A stretch of DNA of 64,000 bases from positions 15,234,517-15,298,516 of the forward strand of contig OX442318.1 of the NCBI GenBank assembly GCA_949358305.1, given 5' to 3'. This document shows positions 19,301 through 29,016 of this stretch, piece after piece. The notes beneath the pieces were generated by a model. The model was not told the DNA's origin. It was given only the letters and a program-made list of their open reading frames with translations, and did not search any database. Position numbers and translations under genes: made by a program. This stretch comes from Strigamia acuminata. Its lineage: Eukaryota > Arthropoda > Chilopoda > Geophilomorpha > Linotaeniidae. Within the stretch, counting starts at the first letter, position 1, and every line of letters starts with the position of its first letter.

Positions 19301-20386
19301 CCTTCAGCAGAGAAAATCGTTGAATGTATCTACGACGTGGCGTTACGTTACGGATTTCCACGTAAAATAATATCCGATAACGGACCCCAATTTATCTCGA
19401 AAATTTGGGGTAAGTTTTGTAAAAAATTCGGGATTGTGGCGTCACATACTTCGACCTACAATCCTAGAACAAATCCCGTTGAGCGACTCAACAGGGACAT
19501 TAAATATGCATTAAGTATATTCACTGACATCCACAATAGGTGGGATGAATACTTGAGGGAGATCGCGTTCAGCATACGAACAACAGTCTCGAGGACGAGA
19601 GATTTTTCTCCGGCCTACCTCAACTTCGCCCGAGAGCTACGAGTGCCTTGGGACCCACGAGTGGCAGAGTCGGTAAATGTGGTGGACCCAGAGAAACCAC
19701 ATGAGTATGTATATAAATTGGAGCAAACAATTTCGAGCACATACAAACATATGATGGCGCACATTTTTAACATGCGCGACCGCATTTTACAAGATAAAAG
19801 CGGTGGAAAATTTGTGAATTTCGAGAACAATGATTTAGTGTGGAAGGACACACACATCCTCTCAAATGCAGCGAGAGGAATCACCGCCAGCTTGGCCGAC
19901 AAGAGAGATGGTCCGTATGTGATCATCGGCAAGCATGGCGGTAACGCGTATAAATTACGCAAGCTCGAGGACAACACCGAGCATAAGTCGATACAAGTAC
20001 GAGAGTTAACTCCGTACATTCCGGAATTCCCGCAAGAAATGTGGGCCAAAGGCCAAGTCAAGTCTAAAACTGACGGCCAAATCGTCGATATGTTCGCTGG
20101 CGAGTCGGAAAAAGCACCGCCAAGTGACAACGAGGAGTATTTCGACGCCCCTTCACCTCCGGTAAACGAGATAGTTGAATCCGTTCCGGATCCAATTTTG
20201 GTCGGGGGGGAAACAGGAGAAACTCCTGAAACAAACACAAAAAACACGGATAAAAAAGAAAACAATAATGAGGAGGTACAGACACAAAAAACAACAAAAA
20301 ATATCGTACCTGCCTCGATCCGTAACCTGCGACCAAAAAGAGATAATCCGTTCATAAAAGGCGGAAAGGTCGTAGGAAAGAAGTAA
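16316..20386 (+). CDS. pol: Gypsy 2 pol: protease, RT, RNase H, integrase
   Basis: Intact 1356-codon frame from the first ATG; it is open upstream through the frameshift site, so translation is expected as Gag-Pol fusion and the ATG is probably not used. Protease has L-D-S-G-A-D near residue 97. RT has L-C-I-D-Y-R and Y-L-D-D (near 444). RNase H has H-T-D-A-S (near 591). Integrase has an H-H-C-C finger (about 895-938), a D-D-E core (D-V-M-G-P, S-D-N-G-P, P-V-E-R) and a C-terminal GPY-type module (D-G-P-Y-V near 19906). The acidic, Lys-rich tail ends with the stop at 20386. Gypsy 1 pol is the closest relative in the window. Confidence 0.93.
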   Translation: MKKKGFNKGFDKPPPVKEMGSDIANAQIQDRANNALQVITANAEAEAEEPNLLLEELPQVVEDTEEFRVFMCNVAVEYTNRLCMLPMTIEREKIMGLLDSGADRSFVSEDIVASLGLTDKIKGVNKNIRLKTANGMARPKGVILLTMEWLGGVEQHPFLVLPTCDRIFLLGLDLMASMEIQPNPITKSWNYIRNDKERPAIVVPPALVKEAADKTQWEKGLKKFVQDYDFKAFVTELQRDNVVETLVADAALELNEAAALRRVLLKYEGILSKKPGRTNRAIHEIKLTDNKPIRVAYKGMNPQKREIVQKMCQEMLDSGIVSEAQGEYATRVVLVMRPGSDPRLCIDYRPLNAVTEIDPIQMPSIESILRELSPFSWVTTMDLSKGYWQVEMRPEDKLKTAFYSPIGRLMFNVMPFGLVNAPSTFQRLIESVLGDILHQFVWAYLDDIVIASKTFEEHIEHIDQVLTRLAKAGLHVHPGKSKFCRKELAFLGYRIGVNGLAIGPEKIDAINRFPPPEDVKGVQRFMGMINFFGRLLPGLAEVAAPVTDLLKNENEFVWSNECNIAFNAIKRMLTEVGVMPLPDLNRPFILHTDASRVGLGAALLQTHVRDGVEQDLPCMFISRKLQGAEKNYNATELECLAVVWAIRKFRDYLEYTKFVVHTDHQALQWLMKLKEPAGRLARWQLELMACDLTIQYKPGKYNVVADALSRAPVSDPIDADDDGEDDSRIIYCPTSCHRWDLRKMNEIPTASPADVKFCGFWTRLYQPAADNYPNAKKEFKLERRINDPLLSAFHARVGKQMKSNPPTREEIIVQQKLDKKCQDRARFVLTGRYPPNLTRRQKRRYAHESIDYLLDDGLLVKHHPNHQDDLSESDTAVKVVIPASLIGRVLWLLHGHPLASHAGVSRTLYRATQLFHWTGMKKDIALFVHQCQRCQACKPRSKSPFETIFLGPYAPFDCLSVDVMGPKPVTGNKNAYIIVIMDVATRWPELYAVARPSAEKIVECIYDVALRYGFPRKIISDNGPQFISKIWGKFCKKFGIVASHTSTYNPRTNPVERLNRDIKYALSIFTDIHNRWDEYLREIAFSIRTTVSRTRDFSPAYLNFARELRVPWDPRVAESVNVVDPEKPHEYVYKLEQTISSTYKHMMAHIFNMRDRILQDKSGGKFVNFENNDLVWKDTHILSNAARGITASLADKRDGPYVIIGKHGGNAYKLRKLEDNTEHKSIQVRELTPYIPEFPQEMWAKGQVKSKTDGQIVDMFAGESEKAPPSDNEEYFDAPSPPVNEIVESVPDPILVGGETGETPETNTKNTDKKENNNEEVQTQKTTKNIVPASIRNLRPKRDNPFIKGGKVVGKK

Positions 20387-20862
20387 AATAAATTACGAGT
20401 CGATGGCGGCACTAAAAATAAATGTAATCGACCGATAGTGCAAGCCATCACGTCGCAGAAAATTTCGCTAAGTCCAACAAAGCGGATATCGGTCGAATTC
20501 GCGTCACGAGATGGCGTGGAAACGCGGGACCCGTAGCAAAATTATCGGCACGGGTCGGATACCGCGTGCAAAAGACCCCGTAGCAGCAATCGCGCACGGG
20601 AGTGAGAACAAAGGAGACCCGTAGCGTAACATGCGCACGGGTAGGTGCGCACTAGTCTCAAACACCCGGGTTCTGGAGTATATTACCCAGAATCCATCGC
20701 GATTACCTCGTGTTCACACGGACTTCCGCTTTTCACAGCTGATCGCTGCATTCGTGCGTGATCCTCGTTTTTAACGTTTTACCGAGTTTTTCACCGAGTT
20801 TTTGAGATAGTTTTATCATCCTTTTTAAATCGTGATTGAGATTTTTGTGCGCGCTCCTCGCC
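20387..20862 (+). other. Gypsy 2 pol-to-ORF3 spacer with three hairpins and candidate splice acceptor
   Basis: Three hairpins with the same stem, CCCGT pairing with ACGGG, lie at 20529-20555, 20577-20600 and 20617-20642. A pyrimidine-rich candidate splice acceptor (CTTTTCACAG) ends at 20738. No ATG occurs between it and the ORF3 mini-exon ATG at 20863, so a subgenomic RNA spliced there would start translation at ORF3. Confidence 0.55.
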
Positions 20863-20952
20863 ATGGACGAGGAAGAGAACGACGTGCTGGCCATCGAGCA
20901 CGAGGACGAGGAAAACTGGGACCGCGATGTAAACCAAGTCCAGCCCGATCAG
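20863..20952 (+). CDS. Gypsy 2 ORF3, predicted first coding exon (30 codons)
   Basis: ATG in good context (CGCCATGGA) opens a short, strongly acidic peptide rich in Glu and Asp. The frame would end at a stop soon after (20974-20976), but a splice donor CAG|GTAGAAGT sits at 20952/20953 exactly between codons. The acceptor TTCCAG at 21798 lies directly before the ATG of the long ORF3 exon, also between codons, so the join is phase 0 to phase 0. This is inference from sequence; it needs an RNA read to confirm. Without splicing this would be a 37-codon orphan ORF. Confidence 0.55.
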
Positions 20953-21798
20953 GTAGAAGTCGGCATCGGCACATGAGAACTAGTTCCGTGCTGCTGAAGA
21001 AGAAATTTTGTTGACTAATACCTGACATGAGTGCTTTGCACTCGAAATAGCGTATAATTAATTATTAACCACGATCGCTCACACGATCGTATTTTTTTCC
21101 TTGTTAATTTGTTTTCGAGGTGCGAGCGCAGACTTCACGTCGCCTCGCGTCTCGAAAATTCCTCATGACTTGAGTCACGAGCGAGACAATGGGCTCGAGC
21201 CATATATAATTTTATGACAAGGGGAGAATATTCTGTAAAAGAATATTTTTTCTCCACAAGTAATTTGACGCATCAAATTGATGCAACTTAACATTCGTAC
21301 GATGAATTTTTCGGTGTGTTGGATAAATTTAATTTGACTTTAACTTTTTTAAAAATTAGACAAAGTCCGACTTCGGAATAATTCTTTATTAGGTTTATTT
21401 ATTTAATAACATTTCGACAAGCACATTTATTGTGCGATTTTAGTAATAATTTACACCCGACGAATTCTTTTTACGAATGACTGATAATTATTAATTTAAT
21501 TATTAGTAATGTTCTAATTAATGTTAGAATTAATTTGAAGTAAAATCTGATGATAAGAATCCAGATTAAAGGCTCGATTCCGTCTCGCTGTGCGTTTTGG
21601 ACATGAGACAGATTTTTCACGTGATGACTTCTCTTTTTCTATCCGACGAGGGACAATTCGTCCTACGTTTGCACCGATAGACAGGAATCGGTCTCGACGG
21701 ACGGCTGCACGTACTGGCAACGTCCCTCGAAACCAACCATTTATCTACGTATTTAAATATTAACTTTTTATTAATTGTTTATTTCTCCATCCTTCCAG
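20953..21798 (+). other. Predicted intron of gypsy 2 ORF3 (846 bp)
   Basis: Begins GTAGAAGT and ends with a pyrimidine-rich tract and TTCCAG (the stretch TTTATTTCTCCATCCTTCCAG ends at 21798). The interior is AT-rich and has no long ORF, in contrast to the GC-richer exons on both sides. Confidence 0.55.
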
Positions 21799-22371
21799 AT
21801 GGCACTACGTAAAACATGGGGACCATTAGACCCCGCTTGCATCACTCGTGGCGGGATATTTCGAGGCGCGCTGCCCGATTTTTACCGACGATGTTTCGGC
21901 GAAGACGCCGACCCTTGGCGCCTGCGAATACTACATTCCCGATGCATCGCCCGACGTTGGGTACGAGACTGCACGCTCCTGGATACGTTCCCGGAGGGAA
22001 TGCGCGAAGGCATCGCCACAGAGTTAGCTCGTGACGATGACCCGAAATCGCCGATTTTCCACCCCGGATTGTCAAGTCAGTACACTGGCAACCCGGCGGA
22101 GGAACACGTGCTGCATGCGTGGCGAGCAGCCGAGACAGAAGAGGCCCGTGAGGCCATCTACCAGCATTATAGACAACAGCTGGTGGATACCGCTACGGCA
22201 GTGGCCGAGCGCATCCTCCAAAACGAGGGGATGACCGCGGATGATATTCATCTGTGGTTTGAGAGGCTGCGATTGGGAGAGAGTACGCCCCAGTGGAGAC
22301 CTCGGATGGGAATTTTGACGTCCCAAGCCGAGATGTGGCAGCTCCACTACCTGGGGATTTTGGGGCCCAAG
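21799..22371 (+). CDS. Gypsy 2 ORF3, second exon, part before copia 3 (191 codons)
   Basis: Starts at an ATG directly after the predicted acceptor. The protein is rich in Arg, Glu and Trp, predicted soluble, with no signal peptide or membrane segment, and I recognise no domain. It runs in frame up to the copia 3 insertion after a Lys codon (22369-22371). Skipping copia 3 and one copy of the CCAAG duplication, the frame continues at 29519 without a stop. The gene lies where gypsy-type elements carry env, and like env it appears to be expressed by splicing, but it is not an envelope protein. Function unknown. Confidence 0.75.
22367..22371. repeat. Target duplication CCAAG, left copy (copia 3)
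   Basis: Identical to 29514-29518 on the other side of copia 3; 5 bp is the usual size for copia integration. Confidence 0.92.
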
Positions 22372-22868
22372 TGTAGCAGAGGAGTGCGCAATTATCAGCG
22401 TAATTGCTGATCGGAAGCGTGAAAATAAACAAGCGAGTTGTACTACGCGTACGAACGGGCGCGATACGACGCGTATCGACTTCAGCAAATGCGCGCGGCC
22501 TAATGCCGCTTATAAGCGCTAACAAATGCACTGAAATGTGCACTAAATGAACGACAATGTTTAAAACAATAAAACAAGTTTAATATAAGCATAATACATT
22601 ACAAAAGGGTCCAATCTTGGAAGAAAATCAGCTAAGACACACACGGCTGTGTGTGTCGCCATCTTGGATTCAGATAACAGTGACGGTGGCACTCTGGTGC
22701 CGGAAATTAGCATTAATTGAGAACAAATCACTTGGTGATAGAATAAATCATATGTGAATGGGATAAAAGTATGGAATTACATACGGGACAGCGTTAAATA
22801 AAAGGTAACATCGAAATCAATAGAGAATAAACATATTCATCGATAAAAACACGGTCTTTAGACCAACA
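22372..22868 (-). repeat. Copia 3 3' LTR (497 bp)
   Basis: In element orientation it begins TGTTGGTCTAAAGACC, itself a short hairpin, and ends CCTCTGCTACA. A perfect 9-bp hairpin (22636-22657) is followed by CGCCATCTT (22657-22665), which is AAGATGGCG in the element's sense and resembles a YY1/Pho site. Confidence 0.93.
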
Positions 22869-23079
22869 AATCCCCTCTTCGATGAAAATATTTATCAGGG
22901 GACAAGACAAACGCATACTGGAATTACAGTTGATCAGTGGCGAAAAAAAGAAAAATAATAAATTCGAATCATCGAGCCGGGTACTGTCGTGGTTATCACT
23001 TAACTAAGCTCGGAATTCCCACAGAAACTCGATGATCCTCGAAATCGGGTGAAACTAAATCAGGAATGTCACGATAAAG
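22869..23079 (-). other. Copia 3 polypurine tract and 3' non-coding region
   Basis: The tract reads GAAGAGGGGA in the element's sense (about 22871-22880). The remainder shares blocks with copia 1 and copia 4 downstream of their stops; no ORF. Confidence 0.75.
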
Positions 23080-26000
23080 TTATGCTCGGAAGATCTTCGA
23101 AATGAGTGACCGCAAACGTTCGGATGAGAGCCATTTCGTAAAAATGTCTGCGATATTCACTTCGGATGCAACTTTTCGAAGATCGAAGACTCCTGTCGTA
23201 TACCACTCCCTGAGCCAATGATACTTCACGCGAATGTGTCGAGTCTTCGCGTTCTCAATGTCGTTAGACGTGAATTGGATAGCGGCCAGGGCATCGGAGT
23301 AAACAACAGGTCGAGCCAATCGATTGAGAATCGGGAAATCGGTGTACACGGAGTCCAACCAGAAAAGCTCCTTTACACACTCTACCAGGGCGATAAATTC
23401 CGCTTCCATAGTAGAGCATGCAACGGTCGACTGTTTTCGACAGGACCAGCCGATAGGGACGTTGCCGATGTACACGATGTATCCTCCGAAACTCAAGGAG
23501 GTTTCCGGGTCGCTCGCCCACGATGCGTCGGTGAAAGCCGATAACTGGCTCGATGTGCAGCCAGATAACTCGATGCAAAGGTCTGCAGTATTTGCCACGT
23601 ACTGCAGAACCTGTAGAAGGGCGCGGATGTGGGTTCGGTTGTAGCACGTGTTGTATTGTGCTAAGGCGATCACGGAGTATAAGATGTCGGGACGAGTTCT
23701 CGATGCCAAAAACAGTAGTGACCCGATTAATGATCGATAGGGGAAATCTTCAAGATTTTCGGTGGACCCTCTGACGAGTGTCGTTCCTGGGGTCACTGGC
23801 ACCTTGACTAGGTTATTCGTTGACGTCCCGAACTTCTTAACCATTTTGGCGATGTATGCACGTTGGGTTATGAACGTGCGCCCGGCATCACGGATGAATT
23901 CGACGCCTAGGAGTTTGGTGATCGGGCCGAGGTTCACGATGTCGAATTTCGAGCTGATTAGTCGAATCAGTTGAGTGAAGACATTGTCGGATGCGTAAAA
24001 TATAACAATATCGTCCACGTAGACCAGCATAACAGCTGTGCTTCCGAAAACGTATACACAGTTGCATGCCGGCATTCTTCGAAATCCGAGGGCCCGTAAT
24101 GTTTCGTCGAGTTTCTCGAACCATTGTCTCCCCGACTGGTGGAGGCCGTAAAGTGACTTGAGGAGCAGCCACACGTTGTTTGGATCGGAGCATGTGGCAC
24201 CCGCGGGGATTCGCATGTAGACTTTGTGTTTTAACTCCCCGTACAGGTACGCACCTTTCACGTCGAGGTGGGCGTCCTTCCAACCACGTAATACGACGAG
24301 AAGACAGAAAAACAGACGAATCAATATGAAGTTCACGACTGGGCTAAACACCTCATCAAAATCGACTCCGAGGGTTTGATAAAAACCTTGCGCTACTAAG
24401 CGTGCTCGGTATCGAGTGACGGTTCCGGCTGCATCGGTTTTAAGTTTAAAAATCCACTTGCAGCCAAGAATAGTGGTGTCGGGTGGTCGGGGAACTTCTT
24501 CATAGATCTCTCGCTCTTTGAACATATCGAGCTCCTCTCCAATTGCTTCACGCCATTTCGGAGCGTCGTTGAACTTGGGAATTTCGGCGAATGAAGCCGG
24601 CTCGGTTCGGCATAGATGAGCCGCATGACGAACACCCGGAAGAGTTGGTAACTTATGTTCGAGATTACCGAAGAAAAACAGTCCGGGGTCGTAATCGATG
24701 TTGTTCAACATGCAATACTCCTCGATGTCGTGATAAGATCTTAGGCGGATCTTCGGAGTTGGAAAATAATAAACGTCGATTAAGATTTTTCCGGGCTTCT
24801 GATCCTTTCTTAGATGTTCCTCGCGTACCCATTCACGACACTCTCCATCTCCACCGACAAATCGCCACATGTGAGTTGTGTGGCGAGCGGTTGCCGCAGC
24901 GACTTCGGTTCCCAATACCGGAGCTGGTGACATGGGATCGGGGTCGAATATCTGCAACGTATGCGTTGCAGGATCACCAGCACGTTGTTGACGACGTGTT
25001 GTGATAAATCTCGGTGTCGGTATCGGCGTCTCACGTGGGAGAGGAGGCGCGGTCGAACGTTGAGGTGAGGGTGGTGCTGATGGGCGAGGCGATGGTGGGG
25101 CAGATTGACGAGGTGTCGATGGAGGTAATTGATGCGACGATGGTTCCGCTGACGCGTCTATGAGTTCGGACGTCTCGGGATAAACCGATAATTCATCCAT
25201 TTCTCGTATGTCGTGATCAGTATCACGTTCCTCTTCATATGAAATGTGATGAGACTGTCGAAGGGATGCGGAACCCGGAGGTAATGTCGCACATAAATCC
25301 AGCAAGACTCGTTCTGGAGTCGTCGGAGGTGGAATCTGGATATGCGGAAACGCAGGAGGTGTGTGCATCGATGCAGATGCCGTTGACACACATTCGGAAT
25401 CGTTCGCAGAATGTTCCGACGCCTCGGAGTCGGATCCCCTCGGCCATTGATGGTATTGGAGATTATCATCGAATGTGACGGATTGCTGTCCAGGGCCGGT
25501 GAACGATTCTTGAGGTCGTTGAGACGAAATTTTAATCGATTTCCGATAGGATTGGCGTTCATCGACTTTGACATGAATCGACTCGTAGACTTTGTTGTCA
25601 GTTGGGTTCCAAATTCTGAATCCACGGGTCCCTGTGGCGTAGCCGACTAAATACCCCTCCCAGGCCCGGGGATCCAGCTTCTTCCGGCCTGGTGCGGTGT
25701 AGTGCACCCAGCACTTTGAGCCGACTTTGCGGAGGTGTCGTAACGATAGGGCTCTCTGTCGCCAAAGGATGTATGGGACCTGATTATTAAGTCGAGAATG
25801 AGGGCACCGGTTCTTGATGTATCCGAACGTAACTGCGAGCTCGGCCCAGAGCGCATCTGGAAGTTTGGTTTCCGAAATGATCGCGCGGACGTTGTCGAGC
25901 ATTGTCCTGTTTATGCGCTCGGCCGTGCCATTCATCTGTGGCGATGACGGGTTCGTCCGTTGCCCTTGAATGCCTTTATCCTGAAGATATCGGAGAAATT

Positions 26001-28137
26001 CGTTTGACATGAACTCTCCGCCTCGATCCGTCCGAATCGCTTTTACTCGAGAGTCTTGAATTCTTTCCACTCGAGCAACAAAGTCCTTGAAGGTTGCGAA
26101 AACTTGTGATTTCTGCGCTAGCGGTATAATCCAGCAATAGCGTGTCGCGTCGTCGATGACAGTAAGGACGAAACGCGCTCCTCCAAACGATGGGATAGGG
26201 GCGGGCCCCCAAATATCCATGTGGAGGAGGTCCAAAGGCTTCGTTGTCGAGGGGTTCGGATCGGGCTTGTGAGAGGCTCTAATCGATTTGGCGATCCGAC
26301 AATCGTTGCAGGCCAATTCCCTGTTGACTTCCCCTGGTTGCATTCCGTAGACTTGGTCGTTTGCGGCCAACAACTTCATTCCCTTGGTGTGAAGGTGGCC
26401 GAGTCGGCTGTGCCATAAGCCGGTGGCGTCCTTGACGGAAGCTGGATTGGCAATGACCTTCTTTTTCAATTGAGACGGATTGCCGAGGGGAGGAAAGGAA
26501 TTTGCGTTCTGAATCGCGGTTGGATTTGCCGTTGGGATTGACTGCAAGGCACCCGCATAGGATGGAGGAGTGGTCAGGTTATTATGGATTTGCGTGGGAA
26601 TGGGAGGAGGAATCGGATTGGTTTGAGGAGCTTGTTGTACAGAAATTTGCTTTACATGTTCAATAGCTGGCATCTCAATCCGGAAATCCGTTATTTCTCG
26701 CTGTTTCGACCCTTTTCCCTGTCTATGCTTCGGAATGTTCGGGAAATCTTCTTCGGTTGTCACGTACATTTGCGCTGGCGACGCGGGAATCGTCGGTTGT
26801 GTCGTAGGAGAGACCGTCGTCGCAAATGTCGGATTCGAACATAAACCGTCCACATAGTAAAGACCACCTCTCTCCTTTGCACGGATGAGAGGGCTGCGAA
26901 TGTCCGATTGGTAAACATGAATCTCACTGTTGAAAATGTGGATATGATGCCGAGCTTTATCAATCTTGGACACGGAGATCAAGTTTGCCTCGAAATTCGG
27001 CGCATATAAGACATTGGTCAAATTAACGGTGCATCGCGTCTTGTCAATCGCTAGGAGAAGTCGAACCGTTCCTTTGCCCGTTACTTGGGACTTGCCCTGT
27101 CCTAACTCAATGTCAAATGGGATCACATCGGTGAATTCGGTGAATCCCGCACGCACGTGAGACACATGGTCTGTGGCGCCGCAATCCAGTATCCATTCAT
27201 TGGATTGCATGAAATGGGCTACTGGACGTTGGACAACTTGCGGCGCATTGACAAAGAATGTCCCCTCTCGATGTGGAAGAGAGTTTTCACGGGGTCTGGT
27301 ATTATTGACCTTCGCGGCAGCGTTTTTGTTACGCCTGCGACTCTTGCTGCGAGAATTACGTTGCAGCGTGACCGTGGGTTGATTCTGATTTTGTCGAGGT
27401 GGACGTGGACATCGGTTCGCATAATGTCCGAATTGATCACAATTAAAACATTTCACGGTTGATAAATCACGTGGACCAGATTTATTACGCGGCCGAAATT
27501 GTCCTTTAGAAGCATGAGCTGACGATTGAGATGATCCGAGCAGCCCAGTTGATTTAAGGCGCATATGTTCGGAAATTAACTGTTCGGCGACATCCTTCGG
27601 TGTAAACTGGGGATCTGGCCAATGGTAGATCGCGAAGGTAGCCTGCGCGTATTCAGGCGGCAAACACTTTAAGTATTGATACGCGTGATGAATTGGGCTA
27701 ATAATTTCATTAACATCCCTTAATTGGCGCACGTAATTGTCCACGCGGGCAATAAAATCTGGCATGTCCTCGTTGGGTTGAAGCTGCAGATTTAAGAAGT
27801 CCCAGCGCATGGCCGCTTGACGGGCCCTGGAACTTGGCGCGTAAATCTTGGCGAGCGTCTCCCACGCCTCCTTTGGCGTGTTGCAAGTCTCAAGAACTGT
27901 GCGCTTGCTGGGGCTCACGTGAATGTAAATGTGCCCTAGTGCTTTGTCCTTCTTTATCATATAACGGTCGAGTTCCTTGGGCGTCAGGGTTGCAATGTGG
28001 TCCGCCTCCTTGTCTTCTGTCACGTGTCTCCAGAGCCCCTCGGATTTTAACAGGAACTGCATCGCCATCCGCCAGTCCTCGTAATTTCCGACACCGAGGA
28101 CCGGAACTAGAGCACTCGAAGCTGCTGCTTTTTGCAT
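23080..28137 (-). CDS. gag-pol: Copia 3 Gag-Pol polyprotein (1685 aa), intact
   Basis: Single frame from ATG 28137. Gag has a copia-type N-terminus (N-Y-E-D-W, E-G-L-W-R-H-V) and a C-C-H-C knuckle near residues 228-242. Protease has D-C-G-A-T-D-H near 317, with Cys after the catalytic Asp. Integrase begins near 574 (W-H-S-R-L-G-H-L), with an H-H-C-C finger and D-D-E residues (H-M-D-I-W-G, T-D-R-G-G-E, A-E-R-I-N-R). A Pro/Ser-rich linker leads to an MBD-like segment (about 24695-24875; W-V-R-E-E, D-V-Y-Y-F-P, R-L-R-S). RT has Y-V-D-D near 1373 and RNase H T-D-A-S-W near 1538. It is somewhat longer than typical copia polyproteins (about 1400 aa) because of the linker. Confidence 0.95.
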   Translation of the reverse strand: MQKAAASSALVPVLGVGNYEDWRMAMQFLLKSEGLWRHVTEDKEADHIATLTPKELDRYMIKKDKALGHIYIHVSPSKRTVLETCNTPKEAWETLAKIYAPSSRARQAAMRWDFLNLQLQPNEDMPDFIARVDNYVRQLRDVNEIISPIHHAYQYLKCLPPEYAQATFAIYHWPDPQFTPKDVAEQLISEHMRLKSTGLLGSSQSSAHASKGQFRPRNKSGPRDLSTVKCFNCDQFGHYANRCPRPPRQNQNQPTVTLQRNSRSKSRRRNKNAAAKVNNTRPRENSLPHREGTFFVNAPQVVQRPVAHFMQSNEWILDCGATDHVSHVRAGFTEFTDVIPFDIELGQGKSQVTGKGTVRLLLAIDKTRCTVNLTNVLYAPNFEANLISVSKIDKARHHIHIFNSEIHVYQSDIRSPLIRAKERGGLYYVDGLCSNPTFATTVSPTTQPTIPASPAQMYVTTEEDFPNIPKHRQGKGSKQREITDFRIEMPAIEHVKQISVQQAPQTNPIPPPIPTQIHNNLTTPPSYAGALQSIPTANPTAIQNANSFPPLGNPSQLKKKVIANPASVKDATGLWHSRLGHLHTKGMKLLAANDQVYGMQPGEVNRELACNDCRIAKSIRASHKPDPNPSTTKPLDLLHMDIWGPAPIPSFGGARFVLTVIDDATRYCWIIPLAQKSQVFATFKDFVARVERIQDSRVKAIRTDRGGEFMSNEFLRYLQDKGIQGQRTNPSSPQMNGTAERINRTMLDNVRAIISETKLPDALWAELAVTFGYIKNRCPHSRLNNQVPYILWRQRALSLRHLRKVGSKCWVHYTAPGRKKLDPRAWEGYLVGYATGTRGFRIWNPTDNKVYESIHVKVDERQSYRKSIKISSQRPQESFTGPGQQSVTFDDNLQYHQWPRGSDSEASEHSANDSECVSTASASMHTPPAFPHIQIPPPTTPERVLLDLCATLPPGSASLRQSHHISYEEERDTDHDIREMDELSVYPETSELIDASAEPSSHQLPPSTPRQSAPPSPRPSAPPSPQRSTAPPLPRETPIPTPRFITTRRQQRAGDPATHTLQIFDPDPMSPAPVLGTEVAAATARHTTHMWRFVGGDGECREWVREEHLRKDQKPGKILIDVYYFPTPKIRLRSYHDIEEYCMLNNIDYDPGLFFFGNLEHKLPTLPGVRHAAHLCRTEPASFAEIPKFNDAPKWREAIGEELDMFKEREIYEEVPRPPDTTILGCKWIFKLKTDAAGTVTRYRARLVAQGFYQTLGVDFDEVFSPVVNFILIRLFFCLLVVLRGWKDAHLDVKGAYLYGELKHKVYMRIPAGATCSDPNNVWLLLKSLYGLHQSGRQWFEKLDETLRALGFRRMPACNCVYVFGSTAVMLVYVDDIVIFYASDNVFTQLIRLISSKFDIVNLGPITKLLGVEFIRDAGRTFITQRAYIAKMVKKFGTSTNNLVKVPVTPGTTLVRGSTENLEDFPYRSLIGSLLFLASRTRPDILYSVIALAQYNTCYNRTHIRALLQVLQYVANTADLCIELSGCTSSQLSAFTDASWASDPETSLSFGGYIVYIGNVPIGWSCRKQSTVACSTMEAEFIALVECVKELFWLDSVYTDFPILNRLARPVVYSDALAAIQFTSNDIENAKTRHIRVKYHWLREWYTTGVFDLRKVASEVNIADIFTKWLSSERLRSLISKIFRA

Positions 28138-29016
28138 CGTGAATCGCTAGACAAAACACAACGCGGAGAACACAAAGGCTCAGAGAATGGCACTGATGTG
28201 GTACACTTGATCGGAGCACTGCACTGAAGCACGTCACTAGCACTTTCGAAGCGGAAAACCACGAATTGGGAGGCAATGCTACAATTGCCTGATAACCTGT
28301 GGTGAGTGTCCCCCTGACGTCCTTTACGACCACCTGGGGTCACGGGAATGTCAGGTGGCGCAGGGCTCAGCCTCACCACAGAATACAATGACGCGGTGCT
28401 CGGAATCGAGCGTAGGGCGCCAAGGATTCTAATAAACCCACCAAAATCCCCTCTTAAAATTAACAAAGGTAATTGCGAAAATAGGAGAAATAGGTGAATC
28501 AACTGCGGTTGCAGTCCTCGTGCAAATGAAGGCACGGCACGGTTTTCTCGAAAAACCGGAAAAAGCGCAATTCGGACGTTAATGTCCGAATTCTTCTCGA
28601 AAATTCGAGGCTCTTCTTCCTCTTGATCAGATCGGCGTATAACGACCGTTCTCCGGGGAACTAAGCCGCGAATAATGTCTATTCGTTTCTCGTTGCAACT
28701 GCCGCTCTTCGCTAAGCAGTGTCGAACGACGAAACCGGTGTGAAAAACTGTAAATAAATGAAAATTTGCCTCGAAAATCGCGAAAGACGCGGAAAATCGG
28801 GCAAAATTAAACAAATCAACGATGCAGATCGCTTGAAACGTCGATGGAACGTCTCGGGCGTCGTGGCGAACGTGCACAGGACGAAAATCGGCCGGAAATC
28901 GTCGAAAATCTGCAAAAATAAAATTTCGGCGCGGAAATCGCGAAATTTCGCGAATTTCACGTCGAAAATTAGCGGAAATAATTCGAAAATAGCAAGCAAC
29001 CATCCTCTGCTACCAA
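28138..29016 (-). other. Copia 3 leader with structured RNA blocks and primer-binding site
   Basis: The primer-binding site reads TGGTAGCAGAGG in the element's sense (29004-29015), complementary to the 3' end of initiator tRNA-Met. Two hairpins near the gag start (28271-28290, arms AGGCAAT/ATTGCCT with loop GCTACA; and 28313-28355, arms CCTGAC/GTCAGG) are matched in copia 2 and, for the second, copia 4 with compensatory changes. Confidence 0.75.

Noticed and set aside
19615-20451. 278-codon minus-strand ORF over the end of gypsy 2 pol
   Set aside because: Shadow of the Lys/Glu-rich pol tail; Phe/Ser-rich composition follows from the antisense strand.
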